64,000 bases of DNA from Methylomagnum ishizawai (GTDB lineage Bacteria > Pseudomonadota > Gammaproteobacteria > Methylococcales > Methylococcaceae). Under the pieces are notes generated by a model. It saw nothing but the letters and a program-made list of their open reading frames with translations. It did no database searches and was not told where the DNA came from. Of the stretch, positions 9,031 to 17,312 are shown piece after piece; positions within the stretch are counted from its first letter, which is position 1, and every line of letters begins with the position of its first letter. The DNA lies in the NCBI RefSeq assembly GCF_019670005.1, contig NZ_AP019783.1, positions 1,260,501 to 1,324,500 of the forward strand, written 5' to 3'. Made by a program: the position numbers and the translations under genes.

Positions 9031-9990
9031 TCAACCATGGGCGATGGTCGAGCCGAGCAGGGTCGTGACCAACTGCATCAAATCGCCGCGCTGGCGGGCA
9101 TCGACCTTGATGACCGGCCAGGACGCCCCCCTGGCTTGGAGGGCGCGGGTATATTCGTTGAGCGAGGGCGTGGGGCTGAGGTCGTTATGGGTGACGCCGA
9201 TCACGGCGTGGTGGTCCGCCAGGAATTCACGGTGGGCATCCAGGTAATAATTCAGCTCCTTGATGGAATCGCTGGCCGCGTTGCTGACCAGGATGATGAT
9301 TCCCAGGGCTTTCTGGATGAGTATTTCGCTCATGAAATCGAAACGCCGTTGGCCGGGAGCGCCATACACATGGAGTTGGGTGTCCTCGTTCAGGGCCAGG
9401 GTGCCGAAGTCCATGGCCACGGTGGTGGATTGCTTATGTAACTGGGTTTGGTCGCTGGGCGCGGCTTCGGTGGAGATCACCTTGTCGCCGCACAGGGTGG
9501 CGATGGCGGTGGTCTTGCCCGAACCGACGCTGCCCACGATCAATATTTTCAGCTTTTCCCGCCAGTCGAACGGCTGGGCGCGGGGTCGTGTGGCCGGTTG
9601 TGGCCGGGTCGGCACCGGCGTGGCGAGGGCCAACGTTTGGCTGATTTCCTTGAGCAGGATGGTGAATTCGAGGGGGGAGGGCGTTTGTCCTTGCGGAGGG
9701 CGGCGCAGATGCCAACGCGCTTCTTGTGGCCGCTGCGGGGAGTAACAAATCAAGCGGTCTTGTGTGAAGCCGCCTGTATCGCTATGCCAGTAAGCCAGTT
9801 CTTCGGAGGAACCCGCCGTCACCAGCAGCAAATCCGCCATATCGGCGTCCGGTACGACTTGCCAGGGCTGTTGCCAGCGGTTGGCGCGGGAAAACAGGTT
9901 ATTCAGAACGTCGGCCTCGTCGGGGTTGGAAAGTCCGCATAAGGCGATCCGAATGGGAAGGAGAGAAGGGGGGGTATGTGGGTTGTTCAT
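9031..9990 (-). CDS. Predicted small GTPase with N-terminal extension (COG2229-like)
   Basis: About 319 residues from the ATG at 9990 (an alternative start is 8 codons earlier). The N-terminal 130 residues look like a divergent receiver-like or regulatory region. A proline-rich linker then leads to a P-loop domain: GSVGSGKTT (Walker A), YGAPGQRRF in place of the usual DxxG switch II, and THND at the place of NKxD. This variant set is typical of the MglA-like/COG2229 GTPases found beside roadblock proteins. The next gene is such a roadblock protein, so the pair probably forms a GTPase/regulator module, perhaps for polarity or surface motility. That role is inference. Confidence 0.75.
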   Translation of the reverse strand: MNNPHTPPSLLPIRIALCGLSNPDEADVLNNLFSRANRWQQPWQVVPDADMADLLLVTAGSSEELAYWHSDTGGFTQDRLICYSPQRPQEARWHLRRPPQGQTPSPLEFTILLKEISQTLALATPVPTRPQPATRPRAQPFDWREKLKILIVGSVGSGKTTAIATLCGDKVISTEAAPSDQTQLHKQSTTVAMDFGTLALNEDTQLHVYGAPGQRRFDFMSEILIQKALGIIILVSNAASDSIKELNYYLDAHREFLADHHAVIGVTHNDLSPTPSLNEYTRALQARGASWPVIKVDARQRGDLMQLVTTLLGSTIAHG

Positions 9991-10654
9991 TGCGTACCTG
10001 CGAGTCATGGACAAAGTAGTATGCGAAAAGGTTCTTGCTGATCGGCAGGTCGGAACTCTCTTTCATGCTGCAATGTCTTTTTGCTATCGTCACAAGTCCG
10101 TTCCTACCGTAAAGCCAAAAGTGATTGGTTTATGTATTATTGCAGTGATTTTTGTATTTTCCTCTTGATTTGTATGGGTTTATGTTGTATTGCTGCCATA
10201 TCATGCTTGAAGTGGGGGGTTGTCCGTCCTCGTCAGCATGCCCGCGAGCTAGGTGGATTTTTTAGAAAAATTTCCAATCCTGTAGTTACTTTAAAAAACT
10301 TGGAATGACATCGTCTTATAGCGATTTTAGCGACTTAGGCGGGTTGCTTATCTTTATTACTAATAATAATTGAAAGAAAGTAGCACAAGTTCACTCCGGA
10401 TGTGAAAAACGACCCATTAATTTCCACACACTTGTGAAGGCTGCGTACTGCCTTCCCCTTGGCCGTGTTGGCTTCGACAGTCTTTCGTGCAAGATGCTCC
10501 GGCTGATGTTGCGCGGACGGATATCCCGTCCCGAACCGAGCGAAGGGGGGTATCGGTGTCAAATCAAGCCGCTCCCGGAGCTTGGGCCAAGGTTGCCCCG
10601 CCCAAACCCTTGTTGCTAAAGTTCCCGGCCATCCTCCTTTCCTCCATCGCTTCC
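9991..10654. other. AT-rich intergenic region before gltX
   Basis: About 660 bases with clearly lower GC than the flanks, especially 10050-10430. A TTG-started plus-strand frame at 10081-10308 contains a hydrophobic stretch, and a minus-strand frame at 10335-10562 is open. Neither has a recognisable domain or a good ribosome site. It may be the remnant of a foreign insertion plus the gltX and GTPase promoters. No gene is supported. Confidence 0.4.
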
Positions 10655-12055
10655 ATGAACCCGACCAAAACCCGTTTCGCCCCCAGTCCGACCGGGCTGA
10701 TGCACATCGGCAACGCCCGCACGGCCTTGTTCAGCGCCCTCTATGGCGGGAGTTTCCTGCTCCGCATCGAGGACACCGACGCCGAACGCAGCCGCCGCGA
10801 ATTCGTCGATGAACTCCTGGCCGATTTGCGCTGGATGGGCCTCGCCTGGCAGGAAGGCCCCGAAACCGGCGAACCCGGCCCGGATTATTTCCAGTCCCGG
10901 CGCGGCGCGATCTACCAGCGCTATTACGACGAATTGGAGCGGAAAGGTTTGGCCTATCCGTGCTTTTGCTCGCCGCTCGAATTGGAAATCTCCCGCAAAA
11001 CCCAACAGAGTTCCGGCCGGCCGCCGCGCTACACCGGCAAATGCGCCCGCCTCGATCCCGAGGAAGTGGCCCGCAAACGCGCCGAAGGCTTGGAACCCAC
11101 CCTGCGGTTCAAGGTGCCGCGGCGGGAGACCGTGGAATTCCTGGATTTGGTGCGCGGGCCGCAGAAGTTCGCCACCGACGATATCGGCGATTTCATCATC
11201 CGCCGGGCCGATGGCAGCGCCGCGTTCTTCTTCTGCAATGCCATCGACGACGCCTTGATGGGCGTGACCCATGTCTTGCGCGGCGAGGACCATCTCGCCA
11301 ATACGCCCCGGCAGTTGCTGGTGCTGAAAGCCCTGGACCTGCCGCTGCCGCAATACGCCCATAATTCGCTGATCCTGGGCGACGATGGCGCGCCCTTGTC
11401 CAAGCGCAACGGCAGCCGCAGCATCGCCCAGTTGCGGGAAGAGGGTTATTTCCCGTTGGCCTTGCTCAATATGCTGGCCCGGCTCGGCCACCATTACGAC
11501 AGCGAGGACATCATGGATTTCGCCGCGCTCAAGGCGCGGTTCGATCTTTCGCGCCTGGGCAAATCCCCGGCCCGTTTCGATAACGACCATCTCAAGCACT
11601 GGCAGCACATAGCGGTGCGGGCGGCGGACCCCGCCGCGCTCAAGCCCTGGCTGCACGCCGAAACCCGCGCCCTGGTGCCGGAAGATAAATTCCCCGCCTT
11701 CCTCGATATCGTCCGCAGCAATTGCCTGTTCCCGGACCAGGCCGATGGATGGGCGCGTATCCTGTTCGCCGACGAATTGAAGGCCGAGCCGGACATGGCG
11801 GCGGCGGCGCGGAGCGCGGGGGAAGCCTTCTTCCTGGCCGCGCTCGATGCCGCCACCGCATCCGGGGAAGATTTCGACGCCTTCATGAAAGCGCTCAAGG
11901 CCAAGACCTCCGCCAAGGGCAAGGGCTTGTTCCTGCCGCTCCGCGCCGCCCTTACGGGCCGCCACGACGGCCCGGAACTCGGTGCCGTGTACCGCATCCT
12001 GGAACCCGCCCGCTTGCACCGCCGCCTGGCCGAATTCACCTATGAATCCGAATGA
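10655..12055 (+). CDS. gltX: Glutamyl-tRNA synthetase
   Basis: Charges tRNA-Glu with glutamate in the cytoplasm. It is a class I synthetase of 466 residues: the HIGH-type motif appears as TGLMHIGNAR within FAPSPTG near the N-terminus, and the KMSKS-type motif as LSKRNGS. A zinc-ribbon-like set (CFCSPLE with a later CARL) follows the catalytic fold, and an alpha-helical anticodon-binding domain fills the C-terminus. The frame is open 56 codons further upstream. The ATG at 10655 is chosen because the conserved core begins five residues later. No strong ribosome site is seen. cysS starts 13 bases after its stop, suggesting co-transcription. Confidence 0.93.
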   Translation: MNPTKTRFAPSPTGLMHIGNARTALFSALYGGSFLLRIEDTDAERSRREFVDELLADLRWMGLAWQEGPETGEPGPDYFQSRRGAIYQRYYDELERKGLAYPCFCSPLELEISRKTQQSSGRPPRYTGKCARLDPEEVARKRAEGLEPTLRFKVPRRETVEFLDLVRGPQKFATDDIGDFIIRRADGSAAFFFCNAIDDALMGVTHVLRGEDHLANTPRQLLVLKALDLPLPQYAHNSLILGDDGAPLSKRNGSRSIAQLREEGYFPLALLNMLARLGHHYDSEDIMDFAALKARFDLSRLGKSPARFDNDHLKHWQHIAVRAADPAALKPWLHAETRALVPEDKFPAFLDIVRSNCLFPDQADGWARILFADELKAEPDMAAAARSAGEAFFLAALDAATASGEDFDAFMKALKAKTSAKGKGLFLPLRAALTGRHDGPELGAVYRILEPARLHRRLAEFTYESE

Positions 12056-12068
12056 TTGAGTCCGAATC

Positions 12069-13460
12069 ATGCTGACCATCTACAACACCCTCACCCGCCA
12101 GAAAGAAACCTTCGTTCCCATCGAGCCGGGCCGGGCCCGCCTGTATGTCTGCGGCATGACCGTGTACGACTATTGCCATCTGGGCCATGCCAGGGTGATG
12201 GTGGTGTTCGATATCGTGGCCCGTTATCTCCGGCATCTGGGTTTTGACGTCACCTATGTCCGCAATGTCACCGATATCGACGATAAGATCATCAAACGGG
12301 CCAACGACAATGGCGAATCCTATACCGCCCTGACCGGGCGCTTCATCGAGGCCATGCACGCGGACGAGCGGGCCTTGGGCGTGTTGCCGCCCGATCTGGA
12401 ACCCCGCGCCACCGGCTCCATCGCCGAGATGCTGGCGATGATCGAGACCTTGATCGGGCGCGGCTATGCCTATGTCGGCGGCAATGGCGATGTGTTCTAT
12501 GCCGTGTCCAAGTTCCAGGGCTATGGACGCTTGTCCGGCAAGAACCTGGACGAACTCCGGGCCGGCGAGCGGGTGGACGTGGACGCGGCCAAGCGCGATC
12601 CTTTGGATTTCGTGCTGTGGAAGCGGGCGAAGCCGGGCGAGCCTTCGTGGGAGTCGCCGTGGGGGCCGGGCCGTCCCGGTTGGCATATCGAATGCTCGGC
12701 CATGTCCACCTGCTGCCTGGGGAACCATTTCGATATCCACGGCGGCGGCATGGACCTACAATTCCCGCATCACGAGAACGAGATCGCCCAGTCGGAAGGC
12801 GCGACCGGCGAGAAATTCGTGAACCTGTGGATGCACAATGGCTTCGTGCGGGTGAACGAGGAGAAGATGTCGAAGTCGCTCGGCAACTTCTTCACGGTGC
12901 GGGAAATCCTGAACCGCTATCGCCCGGAGGCCGTGCGCTTCTTCATCCTCAACAGCCATTACCGCAGTCCTTTGAACTATTGCGACGAGAACCTGGACGA
13001 AGCCAACGCGGCCCTGACCCGGTTGTATACCGCGCTGCGTGGCGTGGAGCCGGTGGCGCGGGACGGGATCGGCGCGGCCTACCGGGCGCGGTTCGGCGCG
13101 GCGATGGACGATGATTTCAATACGCCCGAGGCCGTGGCGGTGTTGTTCGAACTGGCCCGCGAGCTGAACAAGGCGCGTACCGAGAAGCCGGAGGAAGCGG
13201 CGGGGCTGGCGGCGGTGTTGCGGGAGTTGGGCGCGGTATTGGGCTTGCTGGGGACCGACCCGGAGGAATTCCACCAGGGCGGTGTGGCCGAGCGGGAGTC
13301 CGGGCTGGACGCCGCCGCCATCGAAGCCTTGATCCAGCAACGGCTGGATGCCCGCAAAAATAAGAACTGGGCCGAGGCGGATCGTATCCGCAATGAGTTG
13401 AAGGAACAGGGGGTTGTGCTGGAAGATGGGGCGGGGGGGACGACTTGGCGGAGGGAATAG
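12069..13460 (+). CDS. cysS: Cysteinyl-tRNA synthetase
   Basis: Charges tRNA-Cys. 463 residues, the normal length. Motifs are [15 protein letters not shown] (HIGH signature, including a zinc-ligand cysteine), WHIECSAM and the HHENE segment (further zinc ligands), and KMSKSLGN. The C-terminal DALR/anticodon region ends in a family-typical helix with [14 protein letters not shown]. It follows gltX closely on the same strand. Confidence 0.95.
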   Translation: MLTIYNTLTRQKETFVPIEPGRARLYVCGMTVYDYCHLGHARVMVVFDIVARYLRHLGFDVTYVRNVTDIDDKIIKRANDNGESYTALTGRFIEAMHADERALGVLPPDLEPRATGSIAEMLAMIETLIGRGYAYVGGNGDVFYAVSKFQGYGRLSGKNLDELRAGERVDVDAAKRDPLDFVLWKRAKPGEPSWESPWGPGRPGWHIECSAMSTCCLGNHFDIHGGGMDLQFPHHENEIAQSEGATGEKFVNLWMHNGFVRVNEEKMSKSLGNFFTVREILNRYRPEAVRFFILNSHYRSPLNYCDENLDEANAALTRLYTALRGVEPVARDGIGAAYRARFGAAMDDDFNTPEAVAVLFELARELNKARTEKPEEAAGLAAVLRELGAVLGLLGTDPEEFHQGGVAERESGLDAAAIEALIQQRLDARKNKNWAEADRIRNELKEQGVVLEDGAGGTTWRRE

Positions 13461-13567
13461 GCTTTATGATCGATGGCTAGGCTATTTTCACGTTCCCCGC
13501 CCTATGGCGCTTATCCGCGCCCTGAGTTTCGATTATCAACCCTCCCATCAGGGTGACAGGAGGATTC

Positions 13568-14365
13568 GTGGGACTGTTAGACGATTTGAAGCGCGAAGCC
13601 GACCAGGCCCGCACCGCCAAGGAAGCGGAAACCTTGCGCCAGGCCGGGCTGGACCGGATTTTCCGGGCCGAGATCGCGCCCCGCCTGACCCAGGTCCATC
13701 GCTACCTGGGCGAGATGCTCAAGCATCTCGAAGATGCCGAGCGTCCGGTGGCCGCCGCCTTCGATATTCCCGCGCTGGGCCGGGTCGAAGGCTTCCGCCA
13801 GGAAGCCTACACCTTGCGGATCGACGGCCATGGCACGCCCAAGAAAGTCACCCTGAATTGCGATTGCGTCCTCCCGGAAGAGCGCAAATTCACCGTCCCC
13901 CTCGGCGAGGCCGAGCCTTTGCGCCAACACCTCATTTCCAACCAGGTCATGTTCACCGAATGGCCGGTGCGGGGCGGGACGGGTCCGGTCCAGATGCTGC
14001 TGTTCCAGGCCAAGCTCAGGGTGCGGGCCGGCCTCAGTTTCGAGGCCGATATCGAGGCGTCCAAGGTCCGGGTCATCAGCTACAACTTCGAGGGCTTGTC
14101 GATCCGCGAGTATTCCTTCGACTATGCGAGGATCGACGCCGCCTGGCTGGACGACATGGGCCGCTACCTGCTGCGCGAGGCCAAGACCCTGGGCTATCTG
14201 GAAATCTCGGAGGAGGCCCGCGCCCGCCTGCGGCAACGGGCGGCGGAGGAAAAAGCCCGCCAGGAGCGGCTGTTGGCGCTGACGCAGGAAAAGGACAAGA
14301 AGTCGACGGAGCAGGGTTTGCTGGGGGGCTTGCGGAGCCTGTTCGGGCCGGGCAAGCGGGAGTGA
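13568..14365 (+). CDS. Conserved hypothetical protein
   Basis: 265 residues from a GTG at 13568, which has AGGAGG five bases upstream. An in-frame ATG at 13553 would cover that ribosome site, so GTG is preferred. The N-terminus is helical (GLLDDLKREADQARTAKEA). The centre is beta-rich with a short CDC motif. The C-terminus is a charged helix rich in Arg, Glu and Lys, ending in GLLGGLRSLFGPGKRE. No signal peptide or membrane segment is seen, so it is probably cytoplasmic. I do not recognise a named family. It stands alone between cysS and the convergent ispH. Confidence 0.75.
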   Translation: MGLLDDLKREADQARTAKEAETLRQAGLDRIFRAEIAPRLTQVHRYLGEMLKHLEDAERPVAAAFDIPALGRVEGFRQEAYTLRIDGHGTPKKVTLNCDCVLPEERKFTVPLGEAEPLRQHLISNQVMFTEWPVRGGTGPVQMLLFQAKLRVRAGLSFEADIEASKVRVISYNFEGLSIREYSFDYARIDAAWLDDMGRYLLREAKTLGYLEISEEARARLRQRAAEEKARQERLLALTQEKDKKSTEQGLLGGLRSLFGPGKRE

Positions 14366-14367
14366 TG

Positions 14368-14394
14368 GGGAATCCCGGCCCCGCCGGGATTCCC
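14368..14394. terminator. Bidirectional hairpin between convergent genes
   Basis: A perfect inverted repeat (GGGAATCCCGGC / GCCGGGATTCCC, 12 bp with a 3-base loop) fills the gap between the hypothetical gene ending at 14365 and ispH ending at 14402. No T-tract flanks it. Confidence 0.6.
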
Positions 14395-14401
14395 AGGGCG
14401 G

Positions 14402-15340
14402 TCAGGCCGAGCGGCGCAGTTCCTTGGGCAGGGAGAACACCACTTTTTCCTCGATGCCCTGGTTCTCGGTCACGGCGACGCCGCCCCATTCCTTGAGCTT
14501 GGCCACCACCTGGGCCACCAGGGTTTCCGGGGCCGAGGCGCCGGCGGTGACGCCGATGGCGTTCATGCCTTCCACCCATTCCCGCTTGAGTTCATCGGCG
14601 TCGTCGATCAGATAGGCCGCCTTGCCCAGTTTCTCGGCGATTTCCCGCAGCCGGTTCGAGTTCGAGCTGTTCGGGGAACCCACCACCAGGATCACATCGC
14701 AGCGCCCCGCCAGCTTCTTCACCGCGTCCTGGCGGTTCTGGGTGGCGTAGCAGATATCGTCCTTCTTCGGCCCGTTGATGTTGGGGAAGCGGGCTTTCAG
14801 GGTGTCGACCACGGCCTGGGTGTCGTCCAGCGACAGGGTGGTCTGGGTCACATAGGCCAGGTTGTCCGGGTTCTTCACCTGCAAATCCGCCACGTCGGCG
14901 GGCGATTCCACCAGGTAGATGCCGCCTTCGGGATTGTCGTACTGGCCCATGGTGCCTTCCACTTCCGGGTGGCCGGCGTGGCCGATGAAGATGATTTCGC
15001 GGCCGGCGTGGGCGTGGTGGTGGACTTCGATATGGACCTTGGTGACGAGGGGGCAGGTGGCGTCGAACACTTGCAGGCCGCGTTCCTTGGCTTCTTCCTG
15101 GATGGCTTTCGAGACCCCGTGGGCGCTGAAGATCACCGTGGAATTCTCGGGCACCTCCGCCAATTCCTCCACGAACACCGCGCCCCGTTTGCGCAGTCCG
15201 TCCACCACATGGGTGTTGTGGACCACTTCGTGGCGCACGTAGAGCGGCGCGCCGAAGACTTCGATGCCGCGTTCGACGATTTCGATGGCGCGGTCCACGC
15301 CCGCGCAGAAGCCGCGGGGATTGGCGAGAATGATTTCCAT
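14402..15340 (-). CDS. ispH: 4-hydroxy-3-methylbut-2-enyl diphosphate reductase
   Basis: Last enzyme of the MEP isoprenoid pathway: reduces HMBPP to IPP and DMAPP with a [4Fe-4S] cluster. 312 residues. Cluster and active-site motifs are visible: [14 protein letters not shown] (Cys12), [11 protein letters not shown] and [20 protein letters not shown]. His and Glu residues of the active site lie in the VVHNTHVV and [10 protein letters not shown] segments. It is transcribed alone or ahead of nothing obvious; the cobalamin adenosyltransferase gene lies 60 bases upstream on the same strand. Confidence 0.95.
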   Translation of the reverse strand: MEIILANPRGFCAGVDRAIEIVERGIEVFGAPLYVRHEVVHNTHVVDGLRKRGAVFVEELAEVPENSTVIFSAHGVSKAIQEEAKERGLQVFDATCPLVTKVHIEVHHHAHAGREIIFIGHAGHPEVEGTMGQYDNPEGGIYLVESPADVADLQVKNPDNLAYVTQTTLSLDDTQAVVDTLKARFPNINGPKKDDICYATQNRQDAVKKLAGRCDVILVVGSPNSSNSNRLREIAEKLGKAAYLIDDADELKREWVEGMNAIGVTAGASAPETLVAQVVAKLKEWGGVAVTENQGIEEKVVFSLPKELRRSA

Positions 15341-15400
15341 GGGTTTACCGATGAGTCTGAGTAAAAAACTAGGGAATTCTCACACGCCGTCCCGTGTGAA

Positions 15401-15958
15401 TCAACGCGGCGGCAGGGCGGGAGGGCGTCCGGGTTGCCACAGGGTTTCGCCGCCCTCGGCCAATATCCGCGCCAGCACGAACAACAGGTCCGACAGCCGG
15501 TTGACCCAGGCCAGGGCCAGGGGGGCGACCGGCTCGGCGCGGGCCAGGGTGGTGAGCGTCCGTTCGGCGCGGCGGCAGACGGTGCGGGCCACCTGGCAAT
15601 GGGCGGCGGATGGGCCGCCGCCGGGCAGGATGAAGTCCTTGAGCGGCGGCAGGCGCTCGTTGAAATAATCCAGCCAGCGTTCCAGCCCATCGACATGGTT
15701 TTGCTCCAGGCTGGCGCGGCCGGGGATGCAGAGGTCGCCGCCCAGGTCGAACAGCCGGTGCTGGACTTCGATCAGGCAATCGCGGACTTCGTCGGGGAGG
15801 CCATGGGCCAGGACCAGCCCGAGATGGCTGTTGAGTTCGTCCAGCTCGCCATAGGCCGCGACGCGGGGGGCGTCCTTGTCGATGCGGCTGCCGTCGCCGA
15901 GGCCGGTGGTGCCGGTGTCGCCGGTGCGGGTGTAGATGCGGGTGAGTCGGTGGCCCAT
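15401..15958 (-). CDS. PduO-type cob(I)alamin adenosyltransferase
   Basis: Transfers the adenosyl group of ATP to cob(I)alamin, making coenzyme B12. 185 residues, typical of the family. The ATP-binding N-terminus TRTGDTGTTGLGDGSR is clear, and the later FILPGGG and the RTVCRRAER / VNRLSDLLFVLAR helices are signatures. The product would serve adenosylcobalamin enzymes such as methylmalonyl-CoA mutase, which is not in the window. Its ATG lies 4 bases past the stop of rraA on the same strand, so the two are likely co-transcribed. Confidence 0.9.
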   Translation of the reverse strand: MGHRLTRIYTRTGDTGTTGLGDGSRIDKDAPRVAAYGELDELNSHLGLVLAHGLPDEVRDCLIEVQHRLFDLGGDLCIPGRASLEQNHVDGLERWLDYFNERLPPLKDFILPGGGPSAAHCQVARTVCRRAERTLTTLARAEPVAPLALAWVNRLSDLLFVLARILAEGGETLWQPGRPPALPPR

Positions 15959-15961
15959 GGC

Positions 15962-16447
15962 TTACACCAAGGGATCGTCGGCGACGACGATGCCATCCTC
16001 GTCGGCGTAGAGGTAATGGCCGGTGCGGAAATTGACCCCGGCGAAGGTGATGAGGATATCCCTTTCACCCGTGCCGCGCTTGTGGCTCCGGAGCGGATGG
16101 GTGTGCAGGGCGCGGACGCCGAGGGGCAGGCGGCCGATCTCGACCGAATCGCGGATGCAGCCGTAGACGATGATGCCCTGCCAGCCGTGGTCGCAGGCCA
16201 GCTTGGCGAGGTCCGCCCCCAGGAGGGCGCAGCGGTGGGAGCCGCCGCCGTCCACCACCAGGACGCCGTTTTCGGATTTTTCGCCCAGGGTTTCGCGGAT
16301 TTTCACAGGGTCCTCGAAGACCTTGAGCGTGGTGATGCGGCCCGAGAAGGCGGTATGCCCGCCGAAGGAGCGCAACAGCGGTTCGGCGATTTGTAGGCGT
16401 TTGGATTCGGCGAATTGATCGCAGAGATCGGAGGTTTTGAAGATCAT
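15962..16447 (-). CDS. rraA: RraA family protein (RNase E regulator / HMG aldolase-like)
   Basis: 161 residues starting at the ATG at 16447 with GGAAG upstream. The open frame extends much further, but the domain begins at MIFKTSDLCDQF. Motifs are DGGGSHRCALLG, GWQGIIVYGCIRDS and the C-terminal YADEDGIVVA. In gammaproteobacteria RraA binds RNase E and dampens its activity. Some relatives are 4-hydroxy-4-methyl-2-oxoglutarate aldolases, and the Arg-Asp pair of GCIRD is shared by both, so activity cannot be settled from sequence. It lies downstream of the glycine-rich-domain protein gene. Confidence 0.88.
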   Translation of the reverse strand: MIFKTSDLCDQFAESKRLQIAEPLLRSFGGHTAFSGRITTLKVFEDPVKIRETLGEKSENGVLVVDGGGSHRCALLGADLAKLACDHGWQGIIVYGCIRDSVEIGRLPLGVRALHTHPLRSHKRGTGERDILITFAGVNFRTGHYLYADEDGIVVADDPLV

Positions 16448-16521
16448 GGTCGGCTTCCGGGCGTGGGTGGGATGGCCGGTATGATAACCGAGCGGGACGC
16501 AAGGTTCCCCGGCGGGCCGGA

Positions 16522-17229
16522 TCAGTCTCCGCCGCATCCCCCGCCGCAGCCGCCGTCGCCGCCGGAATCGCCATCCCCGGAATCGCCCTCGCCGCCGAAG
16601 CCGTCCAGGTCGCCATCGATCCCGCTGTCCGAGAAATCCCCGCCGCAATAGCAATCGCCGCGTCCGTTGCGGCGCAGGGCCGCGCAATCGGGGACGTAAT
16701 GGAAGCCGTCGGCGATGCCCAACTGGGCGTCCAGCGCGAACAGCAAGGGTAGCCGGTGCGGGGCTTTGGGGTCGATGCCCTCGGCCCGGCAGGCGTACCA
16801 CCAGGTCCGGCGCAGGCCTTCGTTGCTCTTGCGCCGCGCCGGGCCGAGGACGGCGGCGGGCGTGTGGTGCAAAAAGCGCCCGAAGGCCCGGCCACAGAAC
16901 AACTCGTAATTCTTGGTGTAGAGGATGAATTCGTGCCAGACCTCGTCCACGATCTGGGAAGGCATGGACACGAATTTTTGGCCGCCATCGAGGTAGGCCC
17001 GGAAAAATTGGCGCAAGCCCCGCTCGACCAGTGCCCAATCGTCCGGGGCCAAACCGGGCCGTTTTTTCGCCGCCCGCTGGATGAGTCCGGGCGGGAAGGC
17101 GTAGCCGTCGATGTAGTCGCGCCGTTTCCGCCGCCCGCCGTCGGCGAATTTGGCGCGTAGCGCCCGTAGCGCCGCCCAGCCGGGGATGGCGAGGAATGCC
17201 CATTGGAGCAGGGGGGTCAGCTTCGACAT
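16522..17229 (-). CDS. Glycine-rich-domain-type protein with Gly/Asp/Cys-rich tail
   Basis: 235 residues with GGAGGCGAT directly before the ATG at 17229. After a short hydrophobic N-terminus (WAFLAIPGWAALRAL), the body contains a VDEVWHEFILYTKNYELFC helix seen in proteins annotated as glycine-rich-domain-containing. The last 45 or so residues are almost entirely Gly, Asp and Ser, ending in GGCGGGCGGD. Such tails are flexible and may bind metal through Cys and Asp; that is inference. There are no catalytic motifs that I recognise. The N-terminus may anchor it in the membrane. Confidence 0.7.
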   Translation of the reverse strand: MSKLTPLLQWAFLAIPGWAALRALRAKFADGGRRKRRDYIDGYAFPPGLIQRAAKKRPGLAPDDWALVERGLRQFFRAYLDGGQKFVSMPSQIVDEVWHEFILYTKNYELFCGRAFGRFLHHTPAAVLGPARRKSNEGLRRTWWYACRAEGIDPKAPHRLPLLFALDAQLGIADGFHYVPDCAALRRNGRGDCYCGGDFSDSGIDGDLDGFGGEGDSGDGDSGGDGGCGGGCGGD

Positions 17230-17312
17230 ATCGCCTCCGGTGGGTCGGGGGGGATGGCGCGGTCGCGCCGGATCGACGGCCCTCCGTGGCCTGGGCGCGG
17301 ATTCCCTCCCGC

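Noticed and set aside
10081-10308. 75-codon plus-strand frame with a hydrophobic stretch
   Set aside because: TTG start without a ribosome site, no homologous pattern recognised, and located in an AT-rich gap where chance hydrophobic frames are common.
16501-16660. Short repeating CCGCCGC / CCGGAATC units, suspected CRISPR or tandem repeat
   Set aside because: They encode the Gly/Asp-rich tail of the protein at 16522-17229. Spacing is irregular and there are no unique spacers.
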